Shown piece after piece: positions 7,086-12,428 of a DNA stretch of 40,209 nucleotides. Where the stretch lies: positions 1-40,209 of IMG/VR virus record IMGVR_UViG_3300032050_000316; one strand, written 5' to 3'. The notes under the pieces were generated by a model, which worked only from the letters and a program-made list of their open reading frames with translations, was not told the DNA's origin and ran no database searches. Made by a program: the position numbers and the translations under genes. The stretch is from a virus. The number at the start of each line of letters is the position of its first letter. The stretch's first letter is position 1.

Positions 7086-7510
7086 GTTTCCCCCGTTGCT
7101 GGCGCGACCACGTTCACATCAATCACGCTCGGCTTGTCGTTCTCGTCAGGGTTGTCCAACAGGCCAGAGGCCTTGGCCAGCAACCGCAAGACACCGACCT
7201 TATCGTACAGCTCGATGTCCAAGAAACTGTTGCCTTCCTTGTCAGTCCTGACGCTGACCTTCTTAATCGCCTGCAGCGCGTGATCAGGGATCTGGTGAGC
7301 GGCCTTGACCTTGACGTTACCCATCTCATCCCAGGTCATGATGTCCGTGATCTTCGTATTGGCCATGCACAGCAGGGCATAGCTCACCGCTTCACGGTTT
7401 GCAATCAGGGTATTGGATCGATCAAGCCTGCGCTGCACAGACCTGACCCCACCCCAGTTGGTCAGGGGCGGGATCACGGAGGATTGCTTCTTAGATGCCA
7501 TCAGTGTCAC
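7082..7510 (-). CDS. terS: Terminase small subunit (putative)
   Basis: This protein is 142 aa from a GTG at 7510 that overlaps the upstream stop (GTGA), or 139 aa from the ATG at 7501 (MASKKQ). It lies two genes upstream of the large terminase, the usual place for terS. The C-terminal region contains a pattern common in small terminases: a helix (ALQAIKKVSVRTD), a short beta turn around EGNSFLDIELYDK, and a helix LRLLAKASGLLDN. The N-terminal region would supply DNA recognition helices. The small subunit oligomerises into a ring and selects viral DNA for packaging. The family call rests on the C-terminal pattern and synteny. Confidence 0.75.
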   Translation of the reverse strand: MTLMASKKQSSVIPPLTNWGGVRSVQRRLDRSNTLIANREAVSYALLCMANTKITDIMTWDEMGNVKVKAAHQIPDHALQAIKKVSVRTDKEGNSFLDIELYDKVGVLRLLAKASGLLDNPDENDKPSVIDVNVVAPATGET

Positions 7511-7779
7511 CAGGGAATGTCATCAGCAGGCTGAGGCTGGTAGCCGTTGCCCTTGGCCTGGCCGTGACCAGACAGCGGTGGAGACACAATCGCCTTCTCC
7601 TTTCCAATCTTTACCTTGAAGTACTCATCACCCGATTGCGTCTTCGCACGGCTGACATCGAGAAAGTGTAGCTTGCCATCCGGCAACATAATGTCGCCAC
7701 GAAAGTCTGCGTGCCAGTCCTCTTTCTTGTCGCGGTTAGCAAACGCAGAGCCAAAGTTAGGCTTATGGTTATATTTCAT
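7507..7779 (-). CDS. Small SSB-like protein with an acidic DDIPW tail
   Basis: This 90-aa protein has a predicted beta-rich core at residues about 26-65 (GDIMLPDGKLHFLDVSRAK, then DEYFKVKIGKEK) that fits a small OB-fold. A flexible Gly/Gln/Pro linker follows, and the last five residues are DDIPW. This closely resembles the conserved tip of bacterial single-stranded-DNA-binding proteins (DDDIPF), which recruits partner replication and repair proteins. The start is an ATG with a strong AGGAG ribosome site about 8 nt upstream. I infer ssDNA binding in replication or recombination. It is shorter than bacterial SSB (about 170 aa), so it may instead be a mimic of the SSB tail. Confidence 0.65.
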   Translation of the reverse strand: MKYNHKPNFGSAFANRDKKEDWHADFRGDIMLPDGKLHFLDVSRAKTQSGDEYFKVKIGKEKAIVSPPLSGHGQAKGNGYQPQPADDIPW

Positions 7780-7930
7780 TGCGGTAACTCCTGTAAGGCG
7801 GGGTACTCATTGCACTGGCGCTCTCTCTGCTCCGGTGGTGCTGTCCGGAAACTCACCAGATTCACTTTCCCCCATGTCATTAAAACACCAAAAACCCCGC
7901 CAAAGGAAAAACGAGGGAAAAATTGTGGGG

Positions 7931-7979
7931 GGCACCCGCTAGCGCTACCGACGGGGGAGGGGGCAAAGGGTGCCTTTTT
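7931..7979 (+). terminator. Long-loop hairpin followed by T-run (plus-strand sense)
   Basis: A 7-bp stem GGCACCC (7931-7937) / GGGTGCC (7968-7974) encloses a 30-nt GC-rich loop and is followed by TTTTT on the plus strand. There is no plus-strand gene upstream, so if it works it would stop antisense or small-RNA transcription. The long loop makes its efficiency doubtful. Confidence 0.35.
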
Positions 7980-8110
7980 GACAACGTATGATGCCAGCAT
8001 GACAACGCTATCGATCCTGCAGCCAGCCTGTGCCAGCATCGCTTGAAACATGACACCCTTTCAACCCCCCCCTGTCAAAACACCATACGTTCGTTTGGTA
8101 ATTTGACACA
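7979..8110. repeat. TGACA half-site cluster (operator-like)
   Basis: TGACAACG occurs at 7979-7986 and 8000-8007, exactly 21 bp (two helical turns) apart. Related TGACA elements are at 8051 (TGACACCC), 8073-8077 (inverted, TGTCA) and 8104 (TGACACA). The octamer TGCCAGCA also repeats at 7992 and 8031. Spacing by helical turns next to a candidate promoter suggests binding of a dimeric regulator. The Cro-like 70-aa protein at 10052-10264 is a candidate binder, by inference only. Confidence 0.4.
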
Positions 8111-8205
8111 TTGGATTACAGCCCCGTAGAGCTGTTTGCCTGTGCCACCCATGTCTGCCTATTACCTGACCCCCGATCGCGCCTTGTAGGTACCTTAGAA
8201 CGCGT

Positions 8206-9135
8206 TTAAACGCCATGTGTGCGCAGCAGGTTCTCTGCGCTGAGGTTGATCAGGTCATCTGCCAGCATCATCTCGCTTGTCGGAATGGCAATACCTTCAG
8301 CCTGGTAGCGTTCTGCTAGCTGTTTGGCAACTATTTCCAATTCGTTAACCTGCATTGTTCCTACTAACATCTTCAGTACTTCAACATTCATTAGGTTAAC
8401 CTTTAATACTTTACTTAAAACCTCTTTATACATATGTTCTTCTGTGTTCTTTACAACCGCTAGGTTGTGATCAGGTTGTGAATGTAGACCCTCTTCTTCC
8501 ACAACCTGAGGGTTGTGATTGGTAGGCTCTTTCTTTGTCTTTTTGGCAGCGATTTGCTGTTTCATCTTGGCAACAGTTACGGTGTCTTTACCCTTCGGCA
8601 TGGTGTACTCCTTCGCTGGTTCATTGATTGTTTTGACAACACCTCGGATCATGTCTTGGATGCGTTTGAGTCCTTCTGGATCGATGGTGTTGTCCTGCTC
8701 CTGCTGTTGCTTCTCTTTCATGTAATGTGGCCTTGTGTCTTCAATTGAACTGGTCACAGCAATCGCTGTCTCGGTGTCTATCGTTGGGTCAAATATCACC
8801 CTGATGGTGTCCGATCTCTCGCCCTTGAAGCCCTTCTTGACGGTCTGCAGATAGCCCAGCTCTCGCAACTGAATCACCTGCTTGCTGACTGCCTGCTGGC
8901 TTATCCCCAAGTCTTTCGCTAGCCTGGTTTGACTCACCCAGGTGATGCCAGCCCTGTTGGCAAACGAACAGATGGCTGCTAAGACCTGCAAGCCACCGTG
9001 GGTGAGCTTCTGGTCGAACACAGCCTTAATCGGCAGCACAGCCACCTTACGCCGGTCTGGCTCTGGCTCACGCTCCTTGACCCTCGGCTTCTTTGGGATC
9101 TTGAACTCCACAATGTTTGTAGGCAGTGGTGTCAT
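8206..9135 (-). CDS. Replication initiator, lambda O-like organisation
   Basis: This 309-aa protein has an N-terminal winged helix-turn-helix at residues about 44-100 (helices around QTRLAKDLGISQQAVSKQVI, wing after RELGYLQTVKKG). A hydrophilic, low-complexity linker rich in Lys, Gln and Glu follows (about 130-230), and the C-terminal helical domain is at about 235-309. This is the plan of phage O-type initiators: origin binding, linker, then helicase or loader recruitment. Strikingly, the linker-coding DNA contains iteron-like repeats (8453-8517). No phage helicase or polymerase is seen, so the protein would recruit host machinery. The stop codon lies inside a perfect 12-bp palindrome (8202-8213). 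The start overlaps the preceding gene stop by 1 nt. Confidence 0.75.
   Translation of the reverse strand: MTPLPTNIVEFKIPKKPRVKEREPEPDRRKVAVLPIKAVFDQKLTHGGLQVLAAICSFANRAGITWVSQTRLAKDLGISQQAVSKQVIQLRELGYLQTVKKGFKGERSDTIRVIFDPTIDTETAIAVTSSIEDTRPHYMKEKQQQEQDNTIDPEGLKRIQDMIRGVVKTINEPAKEYTMPKGKDTVTVAKMKQQIAAKKTKKEPTNHNPQVVEEEGLHSQPDHNLAVVKNTEEHMYKEVLSKVLKVNLMNVEVLKMLVGTMQVNELEIVAKQLAERYQAEGIAIPTSEMMLADDLINLSAENLLRTHGV
8341..8518. other. Putative replication origin (iterons plus AT-rich tract) inside the initiator gene
   Basis: Five copies of the GGTTGT core (four of them GGTTGTG) occur within 65 bp. They are at 8453-8458 (inverted), 8463-8469, 8474-8480, 8500-8506 (inverted) and 8511-8517. They form two perfect inverted repeats with 4-nt loops: ACAACC/GGTTGT (8453-8468) and CACAACC/GGTTGTG (8500-8517). 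An AT-rich stretch (about 8341-8452) with palindrome AGGTTAACCT (8393-8402) lies beside them and could be the unwinding element. Iterons inside the initiator gene next to an AT-rich tract are the lambda-type origin layout. The function is inferred. Confidence 0.6.
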
Positions 9136-9317
9136 CAGTCCTTCCCAAACCCACTGACATACGGAATGCCAAGCGCCTGGTCGCGCTCGTACAGTGCCTG
9201 GCGGTACTCATCGAGCAGGGCGTGCGCTTCATCCCATGTCTTCTCTGGGCTCAGGAGCGAGCACTCGAGCATGATGGCCAGCCGGTGCGCGAAGCGGTCG
9301 CCAATGTCGTCAGTCAT
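9135..9317 (-). CDS. Small phage protein, 60 aa, unknown
   Basis: This is a helical protein with the segments DRFAHRLAIMLECSLLS and TWDEAHALLDEYRQALYERD, ending YVSGFGKD. I place the start at ATG 9317 because a GAGG ribosome site lies 6 nt upstream; an in-frame GTG at 9329 that overlaps the previous stop (GTGA) is the alternative. The stop shares one base with the initiator start. It has no membrane segment and no recognised family. It belongs to the early minus-strand operon of short replication and regulation genes. Confidence 0.7.
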   Translation of the reverse strand: MTDDIGDRFAHRLAIMLECSLLSPEKTWDEAHALLDEYRQALYERDQALGIPYVSGFGKD

Positions 9318-9325
9318 GGCGCACC

Positions 9326-9526
9326 TCACAGATCTGGATCAATCCAGAACCCAGCGCCAAAGATTAGCGGGATTGGGTCATAGTCCTCGCCTTCGGCCTC
9401 TTGGATCTGCTTCTGCAGCGTAAGGCACTGCGAGTGCAGGAACATAACCTTGGCATACAAGTCTTGACCATCTTCCATCAAGCGGTTGTGCTCTTTCTTC
9501 AAATCGTTGATCTCTTTCGGTGTCAT
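9326..9526 (-). CDS. Small coiled-coil protein, 66 aa
   Basis: The protein begins MTPKEINDLKKEHNRLMEDG and has a helical N-terminal 45 residues with heptad-like Leu/Met spacing (KVMFLHSQCLTLQKQIQEAE). The C-terminus is hydrophobic and Pro/Gly-containing (DPIPLIFGAGFWIDPDL). I chose the ATG at 9526, which overlaps the stop of the upstream gene (ATGA). A longer open frame to 9670 exists, but its extra 48 residues overlap the 143-aa gene and have poor composition. No function is recognised. Confidence 0.7.
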   Translation of the reverse strand: MTPKEINDLKKEHNRLMEDGQDLYAKVMFLHSQCLTLQKQIQEAEGEDYDPIPLIFGAGFWIDPDL

Positions 9527-9954
9527 GTGTTCTTTTCCTTTAGCTTGGCTTCGATGGTGCGGGCAGTATCCGCCCATCCCGGCGGCAGCCTGACTGCACC
9601 GGGCAGCAGCGACATAATCTCCCCATCCGTCAGCCCCTGCCATTCGCGCTGTGGTGGGGTGTGCAACCATCTTTCAGGTGGTTCACGAAACACCGGCTCA
9701 CGTCCTTCAGCAAGTGCCACCATGAATTCCATACCGTTGTACATTCCCTGCGAATAAGTGTCATAGTTCCATGTGCCATCGCGTCCTTGAACTTCCAGCA
9801 TTTCTCTCATCTGTGCCACCGGCTCTAGTTCAGGCTGCGCTAGTCGGGCGCGGATGGCTTCGATTGCAGCCACGGTCTTGTGTGACTCCTCTGCATCATC
9901 TGCAACATCTTCCAGCGCATCCAACGCCTGCTGCATCAGTTCTCTGTCAGTCAT
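9523..9954 (-). CDS. Conserved phage hypothetical protein, 143 aa
   Basis: The N-terminus (MTDRELMQQALDALEDVADD, then a helix ending AIEAIRARLAQP) is a layout seen in many small phage early proteins. A middle segment around YSQGMYNGMEFMVALAEGRE is followed by a Pro/Trp-rich C-terminus (PPERWLHTPPQREWQGLTDG). There are no catalytic motifs or membrane helices. It is coupled to both neighbours by ATGA overlaps. The function is unknown; its position suggests an accessory protein of early infection. Confidence 0.75.
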   Translation of the reverse strand: MTDRELMQQALDALEDVADDAEESHKTVAAIEAIRARLAQPELEPVAQMREMLEVQGRDGTWNYDTYSQGMYNGMEFMVALAEGREPVFREPPERWLHTPPQREWQGLTDGEIMSLLPGAVRLPPGWADTARTIEAKLKEKNT

Positions 9955-10055
9955 GGCTCATCCCCCGTCATCAGCGCCACCCACAGCACAATCAGCATAG
10001 CCAGCACCGCAACGCCAGCCCCAAATAGAAACATCGCGGCAAACATCCAGATCAC
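9951..10055 (-). CDS. Tiny single-span membrane peptide, 31-34 aa
   Basis: This ORF, too short for routine gene calling, encodes one hydrophobic helix (FLFGAGVAVLAMLIVLWVAL) followed by a short acidic tail MTGDEP. A GTG start at 10055 overlaps the upstream stop (GTGA) and gives 34 aa; an ATG at 10046 gives 31 aa. Its stop overlaps the next ATG (ATGA). Perfect coupling on both sides plus a clean transmembrane segment supports a real gene. It may modulate a host membrane protein, but nothing specifies the target. Confidence 0.55.
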   Translation of the reverse strand: MIWMFAAMFLFGAGVAVLAMLIVLWVALMTGDEP

Positions 10056-10264
10056 AGCAGCGCCTTGATCCGGCTGATCTCCCAACCTGTGGCATCGTGC
10101 AGCTCAAGGATGCGGTTTGATGTGAAGCTGACATGGCCGTGCCGGTACTTGCTCACAAAACCCTGCGGCCACTTCATCTTGACCGCAATGTGCGCATCGT
10201 TCCTCGCTGGTAGCTCCGCAATCAGTGTGTCCAGCAACTTATTGGGTGTCCGTGGTTTTTCCAC
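10052..10264 (-). CDS. Cro-like helix-turn-helix regulator, 70 aa
   Basis: This small protein resembles single-domain phage DNA-binding proteins. It has an N-terminal LLDTLIAELPARNDAHIAVK helix pair, a turn with GFVSKYRHG that would be the recognition helix, and a C-terminal segment (RILELHDATGWEISRIKALL) typical of the last two helices of this group. The start is GTG with GGAG about 8 nt upstream; the first 26 nt overlap the previous gene. It probably regulates phage transcription. Candidate targets are the TGACA cluster (7979-8110) or the 11325-11506 region, but neither link is shown by the sequence. Confidence 0.65.
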   Translation of the reverse strand: MEKPRTPNKLLDTLIAELPARNDAHIAVKMKWPQGFVSKYRHGHVSFTSNRILELHDATGWEISRIKALL

Positions 10265-10583
10265 TTTTATGTCTCCTTAACATTTCAGTACGCAGCTTTG
10301 TTCGCTCCTCGTAGCCTCGCTGCTGCTCGACAAGGCCCAGGTACTCCAGCTTCGTTATCTTCGGTTTGCGTGCCTTGTCCGGCAGCCTTAGCGCCCACCT
10401 GGCCTCGCAATCGTGCCTGTACGCCTCGCTGTGGGTACAAACCTGGTTGCCATCCACCAGCACCGTGCGTGGCTTCCAGTGAGCCCTGTCGCAGTGCTGG
10501 CAGTACTCATAGCCTGCGGCCACCATGTCTGCGTGCGTACCGCTTGGTCTGCCTAACAGCCGCAATGATGCCCAGGCCTGCAT
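10239..10583 (-). CDS. Cys/His-containing small protein, up to 114 aa
   Basis: The protein has a Cys/His cluster (EYCQHCDRAHWKPRT, then VCTHSEAYRHDCEARW) that could bind zinc as a ribbon or knuckle. A basic helical C-terminus follows (around EERTKLRTEMLRRHKSGK). The start is uncertain: ATG at 10583 gives 114 aa but overlaps the 37-aa gene by 77 nt, and ATG at 10526 gives 95 aa and begins MVAAGYEYCQHC. Neither has a strong ribosome site. It may be a nucleic-acid-binding accessory protein. No family is recognised. Confidence 0.6.
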   Translation of the reverse strand: MQAWASLRLLGRPSGTHADMVAAGYEYCQHCDRAHWKPRTVLVDGNQVCTHSEAYRHDCEARWALRLPDKARKPKITKLEYLGLVEQQRGYEERTKLRTEMLRRHKSGKTTDTQ

Positions 10584-10620
10584 AGCGCCACATCCTGAAT
10601 GCCCGCCACAGTCTGATCAT
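10507..10620 (-). CDS. Tiny basic amphipathic peptide, 37 aa
   Basis: This ORF encodes a 37-residue peptide, rich in Arg and Trp at the start (MIRLWRAFRMWRYAG). It has a short hydrophobic core (LGIIAAV) and an Arg-rich C-terminus. Its ATG overlaps the stop of the 54-aa gene as ATGA, the coupling used throughout this operon. Short Trp/Arg peptides of this type recur in phage early operons in my experience, without known function. The 77-nt overlap with the next gene in another frame lowers confidence. Confidence 0.45.
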   Translation of the reverse strand: MIRLWRAFRMWRYAGLGIIAAVRQTKRYARRHGGRRL

Positions 10621-10784
10621 TTGACCCGCCTCACCTTGGCTGTTTTGGCAGCCTTGGCCTGCTCACGCTGGATGCGCTTGAACTTGGCAGCTAGATCCAT
10701 CGCCGTGCCAGCAGGCTGATACTTAAAGTTTGGGTTCCAGACACTTGGCGTGGTGTCCTGCTTCTTTTCTTTCTTTGGCGGCAT
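10617..10784 (-). CDS. Small basic protein, 54 aa
   Basis: This is a Lys/Arg-rich protein beginning MPPKKEKKQDTTPSVWNPNF and ending in a basic Ala/Lys helix (REQAKAAKTAKVRRVK). I place the start at the ATG at 10784, just after the nuclease gene stop. A longer frame to 10820 would overlap that gene by 35 nt. The net positive charge suggests nucleic-acid association. Its location between a PDDEXK nuclease and small regulators points to DNA metabolism, but no family is recognised. Confidence 0.65.
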   Translation of the reverse strand: MPPKKEKKQDTTPSVWNPNFKYQPAGTAMDLAAKFKRIQREQAKAAKTAKVRRVK

Positions 10785-10785
10785 C

Positions 10786-11145
10786 TCATCGGTCGCCAGT
10801 TTCAGTCGGTTCTGCATCATTCCCTCCAGTTAATTGATCCCTCATCATCGGTATGAAATCCTCCAGTAAAAGACAGACCCGCCAGGGCTGGCCGTTGCGC
10901 CTATACACTACCACCGGCACCTCGCTGGGATTGGCGCAGGCCTCCACCTGTTGCGACCACGCATCAATCTGCAGCCGCTCCTGGCGCTTAACCTCGAGCC
11001 GGAAATGCTCAATGGTGATGTCATCAGCGCCGTCCCTAGCCTGGCCCAGGTTGCGCTTGACCACGCGCCCGAGCTGGTCTGCCAGGATGCCTGCCAGCTC
11101 ACGCTCACCGGCAGCGCCCTTGTTCCTCTTGCCGCGACCGTTCAC
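10786..11145 (-). CDS. PDDEXK-type nuclease, Holliday-junction-resolvase-like
   Basis: This 119-aa protein has the signature of a small PDDEXK nuclease. There is an N-terminal helix with GAAGERELAGILAD (Glu14), then GADDITIEHFRLEVKRQERL supplying Asp42 and the Glu51-x-Lys53 pair, and a following helix (DAWSQQVEACA) and strand (VPVVVYRRNG). This matches archaeal Hjc-like and phage resolvase folds that cut branched DNA. A role in resolving replication or recombination intermediates before packaging is inferred. The start is GTG overlapping the upstream regulator stop (GTGA). Confidence 0.7.
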   Translation of the reverse strand: MNGRGKRNKGAAGERELAGILADQLGRVVKRNLGQARDGADDITIEHFRLEVKRQERLQIDAWSQQVEACANPSEVPVVVYRRNGQPWRVCLLLEDFIPMMRDQLTGGNDAEPTETGDR

Positions 11146-11324
11146 CGATCCCCCAGCAGTTTGTTTAAACGCTCCTGGGTAGTCTCATAACGCTTACCGT
11201 AGGCCTCCAGAATCAGCTCCTCCAGGATCGACACCCGCGTGCGACGCTGCTCGGCTGCAGCCTGGTCAAGCAACTGCCTGACCTCTGGCCGCATCCGCAT
11301 TAGAAACATCTTGCCCTCTTTCAT
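11142..11324 (-). CDS. Ribbon-helix-helix (Arc/CopG-type) transcriptional regulator
   Basis: This 60-aa protein has an N-terminal beta ribbon (KMFLMRMRPEV), helix 1 (RQLLDQAAAEQRRT) and helix 2 (RVSILEELILEAYGKR), the plan of an Arc or CopG dimer. These proteins bind palindromic operators through the ribbon. It is the first gene of the leftward operon and faces the rightward recombination operon across a 182-bp gap. That gap contains two operator-like palindromes sharing GCGATAT or close to it. I infer that it represses its own promoter and the divergent one. The ATG at 11324 lies about 7 nt downstream of a weak G-rich ribosome site. Confidence 0.8.
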   Translation of the reverse strand: MKEGKMFLMRMRPEVRQLLDQAAAEQRRTRVSILEELILEAYGKRYETTQERLNKLLGDR

Positions 11325-11338
11325 GCTGCCCCCTTGTG

Positions 11339-11355
11339 TATATCGCCCGAATATA
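11339..11355. promoter_or_regulatory. Operator-like imperfect palindrome 1
   Basis: TATATCGCCCGAATATA is a near-palindrome (TATATCG against CGAATATA, one base inserted). It overlaps the -10 box and predicted start of the leftward promoter. It shares the ATATCGC half-site with the second palindrome at 11430-11444. Confidence 0.5.
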
Positions 11356-11379
11356 AAGCCAGCACCGGAACATCGTCAA
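11351..11379 (-). promoter_or_regulatory. Minus-strand sigma70-type promoter of the regulator operon
   Basis: Read on the minus strand, -35 TTGACG (11374-11379) is followed by a 17-bp spacer and -10 TTATAT (11351-11356). The transcription start would fall about 7 nt further, inside the palindrome at 11339-11355, so a bound regulator would block initiation. It drives the ribbon-helix-helix gene and the operon behind it. Confidence 0.65.
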
Positions 11380-11424
11380 CGGTTGCCACTTTGACAGCAC
11401 TGCAAATTATTTTGCTTTGGGGTG

Positions 11425-11444
11425 TTGACATATCGCTGCGATAT
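11425..11444 (+). promoter_or_regulatory. Plus-strand -35 box overlapping operator palindrome 2
   Basis: A perfect -35 hexamer TTGACA (11425-11430) abuts the perfect 7-bp inverted repeat ATATCGC-T-GCGATAT (11430-11444). The -10 is not clear: TGAGAT at 11446 has a 15-bp spacer, and AGATCT at 11448 a 17-bp spacer. The palindrome fills the promoter spacer, a classic repressor site. It would drive the serine recombinase to RecT operon. Confidence 0.55.
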
Positions 11445-11506
11445 ATGAGATCTTCTGTCTACGGTCACTCAAGACCGCAACCTCACCGAGATACAGGGAG
11501 ATTGAG

Positions 11507-11701
11507 ATGTCACCACTAGCAAAGCAAATTCTTGATGTTGAGCGCCAAATTGCACTCATCGAACACAACGCCAGCAACTACATTGGCGGCGACAAGGCAT
11601 ACCATTCTGGCTACCAAGTTTTTCTAAAGCCAGCAGCGCAGCGCAAAATTGACTCGCTGAACGCAAAACTGGATGCTTTACTTGACAGCGTGGAGGCTTA
11701 A
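11507..11701 (+). CDS. First gene of the rightward operon, 64 aa, unknown
   Basis: This is a helical 64-aa protein with an amphipathic N-terminus (AKQILDVERQIALIEHNASN), a Tyr/Gly-containing middle (YIGGDKAYHSGYQVFLKP) and a C-terminal helix (QRKIDSLNAKLDALLDSVEA). It has a good AGGGAG ribosome site 6 nt upstream of the ATG and is followed after 2 nt by the recombinase gene. No family is recognised. As the first gene after the divergent promoter it may be regulatory or an early host-takeover protein, by position only. Confidence 0.75.
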   Translation: MSPLAKQILDVERQIALIEHNASNYIGGDKAYHSGYQVFLKPAAQRKIDSLNAKLDALLDSVEA

Positions 11702-11703
11702 TC

Positions 11704-12351
11704 ATGACCTCCTACGTCGCATACTTCCGCGTTTCCACCGAGCGCCAGGGCCAGTCAGGCTTGGGCCTCGAAGCCCAGCAGGCGCAAGTCAAGGCCTACG
11801 CTGACAGCATCATCCACAGCTTCACCGAGATCGAATCAGGCAAGCACGATGACCGGCCACAGTTAGCCGCCGCCATCGCTATGTGCAAAGCCACCGGCAG
11901 CGCACTGCTGATCGCCAAGATCGACCGACTCAGCCGCCAGGCAGCCTTCCTGCTGACCCTGCGTGACAGTGGTGTGCAGATCGTTGCAGCCGATATGCCA
12001 CACGCTGGCACCCTCGAATTTGGTATCCGCGCTGTGGTCGCACAGCATGAGCGCGAAGAGATTAGCCGCCGCACCAAGGCAGCACTGCAGGCCGCCAAGG
12101 CCCGTGGCGTGCGCCTGGGTAACCCAAACCCGCAAGCAGCAGCAGTTGCCGGTGCAGCCGCTGGCCGTGCCAACGCTGACGCATTCGCAGCCAAGGTGAT
12201 GCCCATCATCGCCGACATCCAGCGCTCTGGTGCCACCAGCCTGCGTGCAATCGCCACCGCTCTGCAGGCCCGTGGCGTGCAGACAGCCCGTGGCAATACC
12301 AAGTGGCTGCCAGCCCAAGTGTCCAACCTGATCCAGCGAGGTGCAGTATGA
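11704..12351 (+). CDS. Small serine recombinase (resolvase/invertase family)
   Basis: This 215-aa site-specific recombinase has an N-terminal catalytic domain of about 130 residues. It shows the nucleophile Ser11 in YFRVSTERQ, the conserved IAKIDRLSRQ motif (Arg75, Arg79) and the helix with HEREEISRRTKAALQAAKARG. A C-terminal region (about 160-210) resembles a DNA-binding helix-turn-helix (SLRAIATALQARGVQ, then WLPAQVSNLIQRG). Such enzymes cut both strands and exchange them at short dimer sites. It is too short to be a large serine integrase. No inverted-repeat invertible segment is visible here. Genome dimer resolution or a small-integrase role are both possible. Confidence 0.88.
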   Translation: MTSYVAYFRVSTERQGQSGLGLEAQQAQVKAYADSIIHSFTEIESGKHDDRPQLAAAIAMCKATGSALLIAKIDRLSRQAAFLLTLRDSGVQIVAADMPHAGTLEFGIRAVVAQHEREEISRRTKAALQAAKARGVRLGNPNPQAAAVAGAAAGRANADAFAAKVMPIIADIQRSGATSLRAIATALQARGVQTARGNTKWLPAQVSNLIQRGAV

Positions 12352-12428
12352 GCGACGATTTCTTTAATGGTTTCCTGCTTGGCATGGCCGTCATCTTTGC
12401 CCTGTTCTTTGTGGCAGGTGTCATATGA
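12348..12428 (+). CDS. Tiny membrane peptide, 26 aa
   Basis: A 26-codon ORF encodes MSDDFFNGF followed by a single hydrophobic segment (LLGMAVIFALFFVAGVI). Its ATG overlaps the recombinase stop and its stop overlaps the next start, both as ATGA. This double coupling and a clean transmembrane helix argue for a real gene. It may bind and modulate a host membrane protein; there is no further evidence of function. Confidence 0.55.
   Translation: MSDDFFNGFLLGMAVIFALFFVAGVI

Larger units (their letters stand above)
7780..8205. promoter_or_regulatory. Non-coding control region between initiator and SSB/terminase genes
   Basis: This 426-bp gap is the longest without a convincing gene. It contains a long-loop hairpin at 7931-7974, a cluster of TGACA-type repeats at 7979-8110, and C/G homopolymer tracts. 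On the minus strand there is a candidate promoter: -35 TTGACA (8073-8078), a 17-bp spacer and a weak -10 TGTCAT (8050-8055). It presumably controls the late (SSB-terminase-head) transcripts. An open frame of 91 codons at 7776-8051 has unconvincing composition and no ribosome site, so I do not call it a gene. Confidence 0.55.
11325..11506. promoter_or_regulatory. Divergent control region between the two early operons
   Basis: This 182-bp gap separates the leftward regulator gene from the rightward recombination operon. It carries a good minus-strand promoter, a plus-strand TTGACA box, two related palindromes (11339-11355 and 11430-11444), a small hairpin in the rightward leader (CGGTC 11462-11466 / GACCG 11473-11477), and an AGGGAG ribosome site before the 11507 ATG. 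It is the obvious place for an early transcriptional switch. Confidence 0.7.

Noticed and set aside
7776-8051. 91-aa minus-strand ORF in the control region
   Set aside because: It has unusual composition, no ribosome site, and overlaps the operator-like repeats; it ends inside the SSB-like gene start region.
9527-9670. N-terminal extension of the 66-aa gene
   Set aside because: It overlaps the 143-aa gene in another frame; the ATG at 9526 has the ATGA coupling used by the other genes of the operon.
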